Virus record (IMG/VR): IMGVR_UViG_3300025674_000063
Coordinates: 1 to 51,504 of that record
DNA from: a virus
Length of the DNA: 51,504 bases
Reading direction: 5' to 3' (one strand)
Below, piece after piece: positions 36,601 through 43,732 of this stretch. Each line of letters opens with the position of its first letter. Position 1 is the first letter of the stretch. A program made the position numbers and the translations under genes. Under the pieces are notes generated by a model. That model did not search any database. It had not been told where the DNA came from and saw only the letters and a list, made by a program, of their open reading frames with translations.

Positions 36601-36821
36601 ATAACATTGCTACTCCAATTCAAGGTGATAGCACTGGATCTAGAGTTGGTGCTGGTTCTGGTCAAACACTGACCACCGCATGGGATTCTGGAGAACTGGT
36701 TATTCAGTCCAGAAACGCATCGTTCGGTCTTGTATATGCTGGCGCAACTGACATTGAAGGATCTCCTAACGCAAGAACTATTCCACCATCACTGCGCGGT
36801 TGGTGGTTGATGGAACTCTGA
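24660..36821 (+). CDS. Giant virion structural protein (4053 aa), tail fibre type
   Basis: TTGGA precedes ATG 24660. N-terminal part (about 1-560) looks like a right-handed beta-helix (NVTGGCYFWQFTIKDGD, NCSIRSTWGICGIWANG, NVSIFAVGFADHFLMESGG). Then come a degenerate and five good copies of a 129-130 residue helical repeat (837-1482), five 36-residue repeats each with a Cys (1483-1662), and long beta-rich stretches with TGxxxV turns as in fibre shafts. The C-terminal 400 residues hold more beta repeats and end GWWLMEL. No catalytic motif recognised. Giant proteins of this kind occur in cyanomyoviruses before collar-domain fibre genes, as here; probably a long tail fibre or baseplate appendage. 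The late promoter upstream fits a structural gene. Confidence 0.8.
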   Translation: MALTRLDNLISSKTGKYLYVSPDDFNATDELNNRGNSPIRPFKSIQRAFLEVARYSYLPGPDNDRFDQFSIMLMPGNHYIDNRPGIQDTNGIDPFAFDQAMNLWTDKSNLDISDPNNVLYLFNNTEGGAILPRGSSLVGYDLRRTVVRPLYVPDPADRLEKRSAIFNVTGGCYFWQFTIKDGDLEPASPLYDKTDGIGKVYYQNGDWTAKAVPNFSHHKLTVFEYADKEELGLYYQKIAKAFSQYQPTIDDPGEFSDRIQETRIVGPLSDFRSIESIKLTDSSPAGTISVEVTSKVNHGYFKNQFVAIENNGLDDQLNGAFAIDSIDLVDQRKFTYKIPGTVAALGTGASLVSGTTYTAQNGLSANAIVKAEVDSVESASPYVFNCSIRSTWGICGIWANGLKATGFKSMVIAQYTGVSLQKDDRAFIRYDEYTNTWNQASLADAFATVPYHTKGDAYWKDDWRNFHVRASEDAFIQNVSIFAVGFADHFLMESGGDMSITNSNSNFGNTSLHAIGHKGFAFSQDKGGYVTDIIPPQVVDTTSGNIKRSAYYTLDIPATKNRNTATDQTKIYLGDDEGYDPSVRPAASIDGFRLGARSDEKLYVKLIPRTAGGSNIFEATLSPNGFKKFTASADILNPAGVTINHKNLDAADRIEDNKTFIAEEAYGYITNKYPYLLDKQGITIEKCRRDIGYLIDATVQDLRLGGNINTIQAAEAYYVGNSLSYITGELTETLEGYDYARDLAIAAMRNFSYLRTGASTTASSAIVDIGDTSGVVQGMVVADYDPSQFTDGKLNNGATRPASPVIPNDTYVKRVVSATEIELGQKATYSTKKLVADRNGDARNQILANKNFIAAEAVARMHLDFPGFSVPNGDQNCIDDVVDVLEAVAENTAYGGNEAVWDAAYLYETGAHIAGEEAESVRVFEYARDMAIQVMRNEDVFVFGTHGLTQQKDLTIIYEQPELVNDRNGDARDLILANKNLIANEAVERMLQKYPAFSIPGGNQNCIDDVVDLLEAVADNTAYGGNDKTWDAAYSYVTGAHVSGEELETLYVFDQAKIMAAQAMRNQRILITGSHGLTQTTDNTIIYEEPDSVTDRGGDARNVIVANKNLIANEAYARMLAANPGFTTPTGNPQDCIDDIADFIEEVSYNLAYGGNDRVWEMADLYVQGAHVAGEETETIECFNHARDMMVEAMRNQRILVVGSHGLTQTFDQSITYDLPDPVTDRGGDARDLILQNKAFIGAEAYDRMLAQNPGFTSPTGNPQDCIDDIMDFVEEVTYNTAYGGNDRTWDMANLYVQGAHVANEENQTNQCFEAARDLMVQIMRNESVLVMGSHGLTQVKDETITYNEPTPVNDKAADAKNLILANKQFIAEIAVGRMLTANTGFAVPGGTQNCTDDIMDVIEVVAHNLAYGGNDRTWDAANLYATGAHVINEELQTVQAFNHARDIMIEVMRNIDVTVGGYTTLTQVKDLTITVDTTNPTCQNEAAAITSLILLLTNTVTTPTTLYSVPRTFSQGSCEDVRSTITTLTTIVTNAVANNASLALVTRTVSVGSCEDTRSAINTLTQFVTDVIAGNTNLYNIVKTPSVGSCEDVRTTINTLFKIVEDAVSNPASLSSIDRTVSNGSCQNVASTITTLFKILTDTIQNPGFIDSVSRDPVPLGLEFGPSINANSTSTNAYLYFTLDTGVYSGTVPTVDETITQHTTYPECVDQASTIRQYFANISTIIQTGLGSVARNEPSQLTTELASRATVWTLNNNGANPHNLETGTAVRLVPRPRYDTVTNQYVDVDKRLIRLPNGFETNEKYYVIAPGRQTKPEDYSSVGAFDGSDQTKIMLASSKENAAAGIYIHSAEVEDINPDIEIDIYNFVLDDNYDLHQYSCVLDGVSNTNIRTDVPHIFDVPFANIEGHTVFFRENEGGALPLVGSAFASDPTVADGNGRILNNVFFFARYINEKVFTIHKTKGDAEAGVNPITFQPGTYDFSVFANKRESPMKFDPSYQNPGTAPAIYGKWYLQVENDNGTDQIIPRLREYADGIDKTNDSYFERVKDERDALDRIYRLRYVIPKYLQSVRDPINGFIIKTRTDETRKLVPQKLVLKPVTGTVTKARFFNPVQANEAIGYTKEDFINLSLNDEVAYDPYRKDLIGSTQYAKVIQTQNYVSMTIESGRYFTDATDGNDYLELTVINPEITNTALINETFTTIKVTAPQGGNFVADRTQSSDAVNRVEWFGNSSGYGYLHAITNVPGTSDWYMILKGVVGDLDYSDIENIRVAQGAAFSDLLADQDFGKSLYIKDLIAKGYPEYYYRQNGAPVYTVTPGDIVEDDAGIQYYIESVKDTGVIDDTFYIFDVEEIQRRIFGQQDGIYYLTAVRGNISPLPQGAGNLGNFRNLKFSQPISKLYPLNYKNDPLWYKQLDATLVDPPQTYSAADNYVHGLVRVNDFKGSMTKEAMVDLLNTPAFSNNSYTQVSSTVDNRLIAQKGNAASGSEDRTIPIAGDSTVVSDQKYYIELRRPSIARAGNHTFEYLGFGPGNYSTGLPARQEVVLTATQDFYAQSKKQDGGIVFYTGLNSNGDLYIGNRKIDAITGQEEFLESAQLVDSADDDETLGNLVTTFDTPVTFNEYITVNGGEAQDRRSTFNSPVLINVLGSVREHALTISSFVDPAIDDGSLDRSAWLRNTETEGDIVIARNKISAAIFQFNSRRDGQPYKIQTHIVGTSPSNMTPDQTGAFNAAQIVQYGSAGSPFAGDMLLKGESVGQSASLGWIYANFFTEVGNLNIYSLTFNNTNIVTLEWAGSLTNDLIGITDGSEIRISGMTDSQLDGTWQVIANGFNGGANTVQFAITSVKNSVQGDNPRLWADEVTANANVRLEFSNSNWKEFGVIGAEALRTWTASIGDYRLGVNTVARSDRDSYETNYTDANTEPRANLDVVGTAFISGKKVTDYGSHSIFAQRTLQDRTDALMVGGDAYNPANEATLRVSTADNGRVGINVTNAELDRALVVDGLSRFTDDARFQQDIEVNGGGGANTAEVRTDITSGIFNLVTDSTFAGTLNLANYAGTANILNTSTDDQFIYVGNSSLHSNIWIGNTPDTSTNISKITIGGAYNNNESLSFTQIDTKSLKVSGDMQLGTRRGLNDTVRLTSTAGEVEFFSGNSATVKLQFATNASEINIAGQGGTTKIRNNLVVDSTARFNADITLCGGFASYSFTAFRAQMGSVAFAHNTGDLGNNLFNANTDIIDVLRVLETDQVYNEVDTAGTGDWGGSVFQNEVTTIGGTPLIEPQVLPALTGSEYYLPIKNRPYDAQGNPYFTENDILLIDTDDSGGIKHPEFVRVVSTPRINVAPYYIIVERKPFGTFTQIRSDHNDNTPIYKCNVQFDATWTTTYIDGAGTEENIYLSQFGGSIDIGDYIIVDREDGTPAGDGVDDQGEVFKVNTLLDLVAKKLKIVNGCDTDNEEVVFEVDSTTGKIDSKGDVEIKGGLLLNGSCTTPFQNSTTNNKLTITNGAENPVTTFEVDTCTGDTNIGNNHGTVFFLAEQFGTSPAAYTADVDECVVYRFDPQSELSDGPVTTLDGAIVAADTNIKIQSNLDAFMVGDLVAIYVTGSQIEIIQITDNPYELNGDLILPTGSNAGYPSGGRGVEGTTAQDFSGGTQVVKLEKYAETTTLLHDLPGTQSERAAARRARTPNTSDIRLELTLRNADLISPKLDYFTMMRIGTEFFVADSVDGSLDIFYAIKLPKQIRYPNTLATEPVKLFNGGKTKIYDDLTVYSGAFRMYGSDGKTLVLSIANDDGHAGDGSIEDPTTGTNGLTLKGGGTFYGDLRVYYDDCQMNGICSTEESFRVTNREGNLSMGQTFYQKGEVREDESASQVMFHIDNLGSAGQGGTEGAKDFRIYHNNAIDSFGIEKYWTGNGGRRQTYVAFDPTTGIGQQQDNALQVNNNYLVNASSGSNMVLYLPDNAQTGDMIRFIELSGNLTYNTSLIIRALKINNIATPIQGDSTGSRVGAGSGQTLTTAWDSGELVIQSRNASFGLVYAGATDIEGSPNARTIPPSLRGWWLMEL
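27168..29105 (+). repeat. Five tandem 129-130 codon repeats
   Basis: Units begin at 27168, 27555, 27942, 28332 and 28722 (spacing 387, 387, 390, 390 nt). Each starts D-R/K-x-x-DAR-x-x-I, contains QNC or QDC-IDD and AYGGND-W, and ends GSHGLTQ-x-x-D-x-T-I. A more diverged unit precedes them (about 26605-27000). Confidence 0.92.
29106..29645 (+). repeat. Five tandem 108-nt (36-codon) repeats
   Basis: A conserved Cys codon TGT recurs at 29106, 29214, 29322, 29430 and 29538, exactly 108 nt apart. Unit: CEDVRSTITTL followed by a hydrophobic helix, then a V/S-rich link ending SxGS before the next C. A degenerate sixth copy may start near 29787. Confidence 0.93.
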
Positions 36822-36831
36822 TCTAAGAAAG

Positions 36832-38523
36832 ATGACAGTAAGATACGATTCACTAAAGACCATGAGGGCTGCCAAAATTGGCACCATCATGCCCTGGGGA
36901 GGAGACGGGGGTACTGGATTCTTAGAGTCCAATATCCCTAAAGGTTGGATTACATGTACTGGACAGACACTAAGAGCTGAAGATTATCCATTATTGGCGG
37001 CAGCACTTGGTGATGGATATGGTGGTACTATGACTGATAACGGTGGAAACTATATTGAGTTTCCATATGTTGGAACTGAAGCAACATTTAAATTACCACA
37101 GTTGTCTAATGGTGTGTTGATGGATCTCGAAAGATCATATCTAGATGATCCGACATATCAAATGGGTCAAAGTGATCCTGCCAATGCTGCATATGACACA
37201 GAAGGAAATACACTTGGTGATCTAATTGTTGACTTCGGTGAGACTGTCTCTATTAACACAACATATCAGGCAACTGCTGATATTGATTTCAATCTCAACT
37301 TAGCTGGTAATTTATATTTTAAATTTGATAACATTACACTAACAGCACCAGATTTTCTTGAGACAGTACACACCCTCAACAGAAAGCTAGGCATCAACCA
37401 TATGCCATCTCATGGTCACAGTGATTCACTTGGGTCTGTAAACCCAAATGCTTCTGGACCTATGACATTCAGAACTGATGCTGGCATTAATATGACTGGT
37501 GAAGCATCTACTGGTCTATGTAATCAAACTGAAGGTCCAAACACTTGTGAAAATGCAGACGCTGAACCAACATCTTGGCAACAGGGTGCTATGGTTTGTA
37601 CATTCTATGGTGATGCATTCAAAGAGCACACACTTCCACGATGTGATTACTTTCAGGAATTTATTAACGACAGTTCTGGAAAAAATTATTGGGGATTTGT
37701 ACCTGCTGGTGAAGATAACTGGACAACAACAGATAGAGAACAGTTGGGTGGTGGTACTGGTCAAGCATCTCAAACATATACACAAACAATTTTTGGCCGC
37801 GGCAATACTGATCAAATCATTGATACTGTACCAGTTGATACACACAAAACACCTGCTCACACTGGATATTTTCCAAGACCAATGGAAACTAGATCCAGAC
37901 CAAATTTCTTTGGATATAATACTGGATCTCCAATTAGAGCAGATGGTCTGGTCGATAACCCAGAGACAGCACCAGTATTCTCTGTGTCTGGTGTAACCCT
38001 AACTGCTGAAAGTTCTACGATTACATTACCAGCTGGCACAGATATTAGAAGACTGTATACAGTTGGTGGAGAGAGTTGGTATCAGTATGATAGGATCACT
38101 CCTTTAATGTATGTCACCACTGTTATACTTGACAACAAATATCACTACTTCCGTGAAGGAACAATGGTTCAAGTTGTCGAAAATGTTGGTACAGAAGCAG
38201 CACCAATTTATCAAATCACATTGAATCTTCCTGCTAAAAATTCTGGAACAATTGATGTTGCATTTAGACATGGATCCTGGCCAGGTTCTCTTAACACTGC
38301 CGCAGATGGTAAAGATCCAACGGAGCAAACATTTAGATCACACAACCACGGAAGTTTTGAAATTTCTCAGACTATTGGATCGATGGCAAGTCCACCATCA
38401 CACACAGCAAATGATGCAGATGGATCATCACTTTCGGCAGATAGTCTAGAAGATGCTCTAAATATTACATGTGATACTACACAACCTAGTGTCACTATGA
38501 CATTCATCATCAAAGCGTACTAA
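36832..38523 (+). CDS. Tail collar domain fibre protein 1
   Basis: 563 residues. The N-terminal GTIMPWGGDGGTGFLESNIPKGWITCTGQTLRAEDYPLLAAALGDGYGG is a phage tail collar domain (T4 gp12/gp37 foot type): G-x-I-x-P-W, P-x-GW-x-x-C-x-G, YP-L-A-x-L-G. Histidine motifs HMPSHGHSDS, FKEHTLPRC, FRSHNHGSFE recall the HxH metal site of T4 gp12 receptor-binding tip. Likely a short tail fibre or baseplate adhesin. Its stop overlaps the next start (TAATG), first of three related genes. Confidence 0.82.
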   Translation: MTVRYDSLKTMRAAKIGTIMPWGGDGGTGFLESNIPKGWITCTGQTLRAEDYPLLAAALGDGYGGTMTDNGGNYIEFPYVGTEATFKLPQLSNGVLMDLERSYLDDPTYQMGQSDPANAAYDTEGNTLGDLIVDFGETVSINTTYQATADIDFNLNLAGNLYFKFDNITLTAPDFLETVHTLNRKLGINHMPSHGHSDSLGSVNPNASGPMTFRTDAGINMTGEASTGLCNQTEGPNTCENADAEPTSWQQGAMVCTFYGDAFKEHTLPRCDYFQEFINDSSGKNYWGFVPAGEDNWTTTDREQLGGGTGQASQTYTQTIFGRGNTDQIIDTVPVDTHKTPAHTGYFPRPMETRSRPNFFGYNTGSPIRADGLVDNPETAPVFSVSGVTLTAESSTITLPAGTDIRRLYTVGGESWYQYDRITPLMYVTTVILDNKYHYFREGTMVQVVENVGTEAAPIYQITLNLPAKNSGTIDVAFRHGSWPGSLNTAADGKDPTEQTFRSHNHGSFEISQTIGSMASPPSHTANDADGSSLSADSLEDALNITCDTTQPSVTMTFIIKAY

Positions 38524-39893
38524 TGCCTGCATTTTACTCAAAAGAAAGAGCTAAGTATGGTAACCTCACGGGTCAAATTATTATTTGGCCTGTGCAATAT
38601 GATGGCGACCCAACTGATGCTGTTAACGCAAGAAATTTGCCTGCTGGATATCTGAAATGTGATGGAGCTCGATATTTTGCTGATGATTATCCTGCTCTAG
38701 CAGCAATTCTTGGAACTGGCGAAGCTTCCAAGTATGCTAGAAGAACAATTGATGGAGAACTGTTTGATACGGTAACTGACAACCAGTTTGTTGTTCCAGA
38801 TCTTGGTTCTAAGTATCCAGAACCAACATCTGGTGCTAACGCTGGTGTTTATAATAACATCAGACTTCCCAACGCAGCTGGTAATGAAATTAGCAGATCT
38901 GGAATTGGTATTGAGGCAACATCTGCTATTGGTACAGATGTTAGAATCACATACTCTGGTTCTATAACTGTACCAAGTCAAGAGATTGCTATTAGAGGAA
39001 GACCTGGATGGAATTATGCTGGGGACACTCACTATACTGATAATGAAGGTGTAGAAGAAACAGCAATTCACCCACATGCACACTTCCATGGTGCTGTTAG
39101 AGCTAGAAACATGGGAGTTCTTGAGACGGATTCTGATAATCCATTGGCAGAAGGAAGAACTGGACTTCTAAATGCATCTACTATCGCTATTCAAGATTGG
39201 TTAGATGAAACTACAAATTCCAGTAATGAACCTGGAAGTGGTGCAGAACCTTGTCTGGCAATTCATAAATGGAGTCCTGGCGATGGTGGCGGACCTACTT
39301 CTGTTAATGTTTCTGGATTCCAAGAGACCATTTACTGGGGTGGTTGTATTTTTGGAGCAAATGAATCTACCTATACATATGGATGTATTACTAACAGTTC
39401 TTTTAGCGTTGATGGTGGTGCATTAGAGGGTGCTATCGATGGTGAGACAGCACAGTATAAAAATACTTGGGGTTTATTTGGTGCTTGTTTGTATTCTGGA
39501 AACCCAACAGTTGCAACGAATACTATCGATGTTCCTGTAACATATGATCAAGGATACCCTGGAGTTCCAACTGATTTCAATGGTAATAGTCTTTATGATG
39601 TTCTTCCAATGCAATCTAATTTTGCAGTAAAAGAGGGAACTGCTACAACAGATGTTGAGAATGTTTCTACAGATACAGTTGATTTAACAATTGCTGCTGG
39701 AACTGATCCTACAAGTCACAACCACAGAATTGATTTGGAAAGAGGTGATCACAATTATAAAGTTAAAACACAAGCAATTGTTGTTCCACCAGAAAATCTA
39801 GTAACAACAATGACTATCGGAGCAGACGCATCAGTATCTGTTGATTCTGCATGTGCTCCATTTATCGTTATGGAATACCTAATTAAGATCTAA
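38523..39893 (+). CDS. Tail collar domain fibre protein 2
   Basis: 456 residues. Collar domain near the N-terminus: GQIIIWPVQYDGDPTDAVNA, LPAGYLKCDGARYFADDYPA, LAAILGTGEASKYA. HPHAHFHG and TSHNHRIDLE are candidate metal-binding histidines as in gp12-type tips, and the end (CAPFIVMEYLIKI) matches the ends of both neighbours (MTFIIKAY, CKYLIKAF), showing that the three proteins are paralogues. Confidence 0.8.
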   Translation: MPAFYSKERAKYGNLTGQIIIWPVQYDGDPTDAVNARNLPAGYLKCDGARYFADDYPALAAILGTGEASKYARRTIDGELFDTVTDNQFVVPDLGSKYPEPTSGANAGVYNNIRLPNAAGNEISRSGIGIEATSAIGTDVRITYSGSITVPSQEIAIRGRPGWNYAGDTHYTDNEGVEETAIHPHAHFHGAVRARNMGVLETDSDNPLAEGRTGLLNASTIAIQDWLDETTNSSNEPGSGAEPCLAIHKWSPGDGGGPTSVNVSGFQETIYWGGCIFGANESTYTYGCITNSSFSVDGGALEGAIDGETAQYKNTWGLFGACLYSGNPTVATNTIDVPVTYDQGYPGVPTDFNGNSLYDVLPMQSNFAVKEGTATTDVENVSTDTVDLTIAAGTDPTSHNHRIDLERGDHNYKVKTQAIVVPPENLVTTMTIGADASVSVDSACAPFIVMEYLIKI

Positions 39894-39898
39894 TAGTA

Positions 39899-42800
39899 AT
39901 GGTACAGAGTTATAGAAACGCAAGACAGGGATTCTTAACAGATATGCTGGTGGACACCACACCAGTGGGAGCTATTGTGCCCAATTTAAAGAGCACACAA
40001 AACTCATTTGATCATCACTATCGCCCTGCAGGTGGATCATTTCCAAAACTTTCTGAAACTAGTGGAAATTCCTATAATACTGGTGATGATCCAGCATATA
40101 CACATGAAGGATATTTGTATTGTGATGGAACGGAATATAATATTGCAGACTATCCTGCTCTCTACGCTGTTATCGGAACTCAATATGGTGGTGCATCCAG
40201 TAGTGGAATTGATATAATTAATGGTGGATCTGGATACACATCGGCACCCATTGTCAATATTACTGCGCCGCAAGCAACAAATGGTGTTCAGGCAGTTGCA
40301 TATGCTAGTGTTGACACTACTAACGGTATTGTCACTTCAATTAGTGTAGCAAACAGTGGATCTGGATATACATCTGCACCTATTGTCACTTTAACAGGTG
40401 GTGGTGGAACTGGTGCTCAAGTGGAAGTTAGATGGAATTCTACCACTGGATCTATTCAAGGAATCAACACCAATAATGTATTTGAATGGTGGGGAGATCC
40501 TAATCTAGGAACATTTAAAGTTCCTGATACAAAAGCAAAGAAAATCGTTGGCAATGGTCCTGTATTTGGTAACAACTCTCCTAATGCTGGCAACAGTACA
40601 TTGGGTGTAGGAACTACAGGTGGATTCTGGTATTTTGCTAAAGAATCTCAGGATGATTATTTCTCTCTGGGTAGAATTGTAACCTCTGGATATGAACAAG
40701 TTACTGAGAATACTGGTTGTACTATCATTGGATCTCAGTCAGTAACTGTTACCATGAGAGAGTCCAGAGTTCCTGGTGCTCCACAACACAACCACACCAT
40801 GTATCACAGTATTCCTGGTGGTGAAGAATGGATTAAAGAGAGTAGTGGTGATAGATATCTTGTAGATTATAAACTTGGATCTGGTAGAATTTCTAGATGG
40901 TATCCAACAACAGGTCAGGTATTTACACACAAGCATGGACTACTGAGAGTTGCAAATACAGATAATACTGTTGCAACCTATGATGTATTTGATTATCTTG
41001 GTGGTGCAGGTGGCAATGGTAGTATTAAAGATCCTACTGAACCAGAGAATGATCAATACTATCTTGCATCTGGTGCAAATGGTGCTGGATCATATGAGTT
41101 CCAAACATATATTCCAAACCCAGAGTTTCTAAGATTCTCCACAAACTCTATTATTGGCGGTAGAAATATAACAACTGGTGGTACACCAGTTTATGATTAT
41201 TCTAATGAGTGGGAATTTACCAGTCCTGGTAACTACAGCATCAATTTTACAAATATAACTGGTAATCCAAAAACCTTACAATATATTGTTGTTGGTGGTG
41301 GTGGATCTGGTGCTGCTGGAACTATTCAAGGAAATAGTGGAACTGCTAGTAGATTAACAATTGGTGATGGAAGTAAGATCGATCTCACTGCAAATGGTGG
41401 ACAAAGAGGTGGAGCATCTAGTGGACTTCAAGGTGGTATTGGTGGTGCTGGCGGTACTACAGTTACAAATGGCACAGAGGGTGGGGGTGAAAACACTGGT
41501 CTTGCTGGAACTAACGGAGGAAATGGTACATCTGGTAATGGATATCCATATGCAGATTATCCAAGTAATCCAAGTAGCGGTGGTATTGGCGGACTCATTG
41601 GATATCCACCATATGGTCAAGGAACCAATGGTGTAAACGTATTTGTTGGTGGACAGAGTGGAACACTAGACACAGAATTAACTAGTGATGGATCTTTTAA
41701 CCTGACTCAAGTTGCTAACCCAACATCAGTTGCATTTTATGTTCATGGTGCAAAGGGTGGTAATGCTAGAGGTGGCAGACAAGGTGCATATGGTAGCAGA
41801 GTATATGCTGAGTTAAGATCTGATCAACTCAGTTCATTTACACAACAAAACTGGAATGTCCAGATTGGATATAATGGTGTAGATGGTACTACTGATAATC
41901 CAACTGGTGGTAGTGCATCTCACTCAGGTCGCGGCGGTGCTGGTGGTGAAGGTCACGCTGATGCTGATGGCGGCGGTGGTGGTGCATCAACTCTTCTGAG
42001 AAGAGGAACACAAACTGTTATCGGTGCTGGTGGCGGCGGTGGAGCTGGTGCTGATGGATATGATGGCGGTGCTGGTGCCAATGGTAACGGTCCCCCTGCA
42101 GGGTTGCAGTCAACAACATCTGCCCTAGGTGCTGGTGCTGGTGGTACTGGTGGTTACTACGGTTGCGTCGGTGGTGGCGGCGGAGGCGGTGGCGGCGGAT
42201 GTGCTGTCAACGGTCTTACCTTCGGTGGTATTGGTAACGGCGGTGGTTCTTCTGGTCCTGGTGGTGGTCCTGGTGCTGATGGTGGTCACGGTGGTGGTGG
42301 CGGTGGACTAACGGGTGTAAGTTCTTACAGAACTGATTACTTCACTAATGGTTCACTGGCTACATCAGGAAGAACAACAGGTAAAGTAAGGTTAGTTGTA
42401 TCATATAATAATGATTACTGGACTCCTGGTGGAGGCGGTGGTGGAGGCGGTGGTTCCTGGAATGGAAACACACCATGGGAAGATATGGATAATCCTGCAT
42501 CTGCAACCGTTGTTGTTGGTAGTGGTGGTTCTGGTGTGTCTGCATCTGGTTCTAGTAGTGGATCAACATCTAGTGGTAGTGGTGGATATGTAAAAGTTGC
42601 TCTGGGTGTCATCACTGGATATGAAGGTGGTATAACTACAGTATCTGTTGGTGATGTAATTACAAAAGGATCTGCAACAGCAGATGACTGGGATATTGAT
42701 GTTTATAGTAGTGGTTCTGGTCAAGGAACAGCAGGTGACTTTAAACTACCAACTGCAACTCCAGATGTCTATATTGTTGGCGGTGGTGCTACAACGGCAG

Positions 42801-43705
42801 CAACAGCAACATGTACACTCTCTGGTTCTAACACAGTAACCAGTGTTACATTAGCAAGTGGTGGTGCTGGATACCAAGAAATACCATATGTTTATATCAT
42901 GAATGGTGCTGCTGGCGGTACTATTGTTAATGCTCAAATTGATACTGCAGCAGGAACTGTAAGTGATTTGACATTAACAACAAACTCTTCGCAGCAATAT
43001 ACAAGATATCTGAAGTTTGGTGGACAAAGTATTCAAACAGATAAAACTAGATTTGCTGAAACAGTTAGTGCAGACTGTACAAATGTCAATTATTTCTCGA
43101 TTAAATGTTGTAGAGGTAATGGTGTAAATGGTGGTGACACACCAGAAGAAACACTTAGAGTATATTATCAGTTGTCTGGTTCTACAACATGGCAGTTGAT
43201 TGATACTATTGTCAATCCAAATGCAACTAGAACTGATCCTATTATTGGTGATGTTCCTGCAGTATCTCAGGCATGGGATGGTGCTTCTGGTGATACTAAG
43301 TGGTATACATATTCTGTTGCTTTACCTGCAGCTGCAAAACAGACTGGTACAAAGTTTAAGATTGAACAACCCAGATCTGTTGCATCTGGAGCAAATGATA
43401 ATGATTTCAATAGTGACCACTATGGTATTGCTGAAATTATTCTGTGGAAAGAGAAAGTTACTGAACTGGTATTCGTACCAAGTGCTGGTGCTATTTCAAA
43501 ACCAGCGATTGACTCTCTAACATATACTGTTCAGGGTGAGACTGGTCCATCGATTACATACAGTTCTGGTCTCGGTGCAACTGATGCTAGACTCACAATG
43601 AAATCAACTACTAAGGTTGAACCAGTGGCATCACTTGATCCTGACTTTGATATTCCATTGGTTCACCCATACAGATTATGTAAGTATCTGATCAAAGCGT
43701 TCTAA
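39899..43705 (+). CDS. Polyglycine-rich collar fibre/adhesin protein (1268 aa)
   Basis: Collar domain at the N-terminus (GAIVPNLKSTQNSF, YLYCDGTEYNIADYPALYAV), then two copies of a GSGYTSAPIV beta motif (about residues 105-170), a HNHTMYHS metal-like motif, and a central glycine-rich region (about 470-900) with runs such as GGGGGGGGGC and GGGGGGGGGSW. Polyglycine sandwich regions are typical of the tips of T-even adhesins (gp38) and of other phage adhesins where they present variable loops. A discoidin-like beta domain is possible near 1030-1170 (TVSADCTNVNYFSIKCCRGN). Ends CKYLIKAF like its paralogues. Likely host-range determinant. Confidence 0.8.
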   Translation: MVQSYRNARQGFLTDMLVDTTPVGAIVPNLKSTQNSFDHHYRPAGGSFPKLSETSGNSYNTGDDPAYTHEGYLYCDGTEYNIADYPALYAVIGTQYGGASSSGIDIINGGSGYTSAPIVNITAPQATNGVQAVAYASVDTTNGIVTSISVANSGSGYTSAPIVTLTGGGGTGAQVEVRWNSTTGSIQGINTNNVFEWWGDPNLGTFKVPDTKAKKIVGNGPVFGNNSPNAGNSTLGVGTTGGFWYFAKESQDDYFSLGRIVTSGYEQVTENTGCTIIGSQSVTVTMRESRVPGAPQHNHTMYHSIPGGEEWIKESSGDRYLVDYKLGSGRISRWYPTTGQVFTHKHGLLRVANTDNTVATYDVFDYLGGAGGNGSIKDPTEPENDQYYLASGANGAGSYEFQTYIPNPEFLRFSTNSIIGGRNITTGGTPVYDYSNEWEFTSPGNYSINFTNITGNPKTLQYIVVGGGGSGAAGTIQGNSGTASRLTIGDGSKIDLTANGGQRGGASSGLQGGIGGAGGTTVTNGTEGGGENTGLAGTNGGNGTSGNGYPYADYPSNPSSGGIGGLIGYPPYGQGTNGVNVFVGGQSGTLDTELTSDGSFNLTQVANPTSVAFYVHGAKGGNARGGRQGAYGSRVYAELRSDQLSSFTQQNWNVQIGYNGVDGTTDNPTGGSASHSGRGGAGGEGHADADGGGGGASTLLRRGTQTVIGAGGGGGAGADGYDGGAGANGNGPPAGLQSTTSALGAGAGGTGGYYGCVGGGGGGGGGGCAVNGLTFGGIGNGGGSSGPGGGPGADGGHGGGGGGLTGVSSYRTDYFTNGSLATSGRTTGKVRLVVSYNNDYWTPGGGGGGGGGSWNGNTPWEDMDNPASATVVVGSGGSGVSASGSSSGSTSSGSGGYVKVALGVITGYEGGITTVSVGDVITKGSATADDWDIDVYSSGSGQGTAGDFKLPTATPDVYIVGGGATTAATATCTLSGSNTVTSVTLASGGAGYQEIPYVYIMNGAAGGTIVNAQIDTAAGTVSDLTLTTNSSQQYTRYLKFGGQSIQTDKTRFAETVSADCTNVNYFSIKCCRGNGVNGGDTPEETLRVYYQLSGSTTWQLIDTIVNPNATRTDPIIGDVPAVSQAWDGASGDTKWYTYSVALPAAAKQTGTKFKIEQPRSVASGANDNDFNSDHYGIAEIILWKEKVTELVFVPSAGAISKPAIDSLTYTVQGETGPSITYSSGLGATDARLTMKSTTKVEPVASLDPDFDIPLVHPYRLCKYLIKAF

Positions 43706-43708
43706 ATA
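43701..43708 (+). promoter_or_regulatory. Possible late promoter
   Basis: GTTCTAAATA overlapping the stop of the fibre gene, same string as at 8568-8577, followed by GGAG as ribosome binding site for ATG 43733. Confidence 0.4.
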
Positions 43709-43732
43709 CATCTGGAGACTATATTCAACAAC

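Noticed and set aside
24660-36821. Possible gene fusion or missed frameshift in the 12-kb gene
   Set aside because: The frame is open throughout with even composition and continuous repeat structure.
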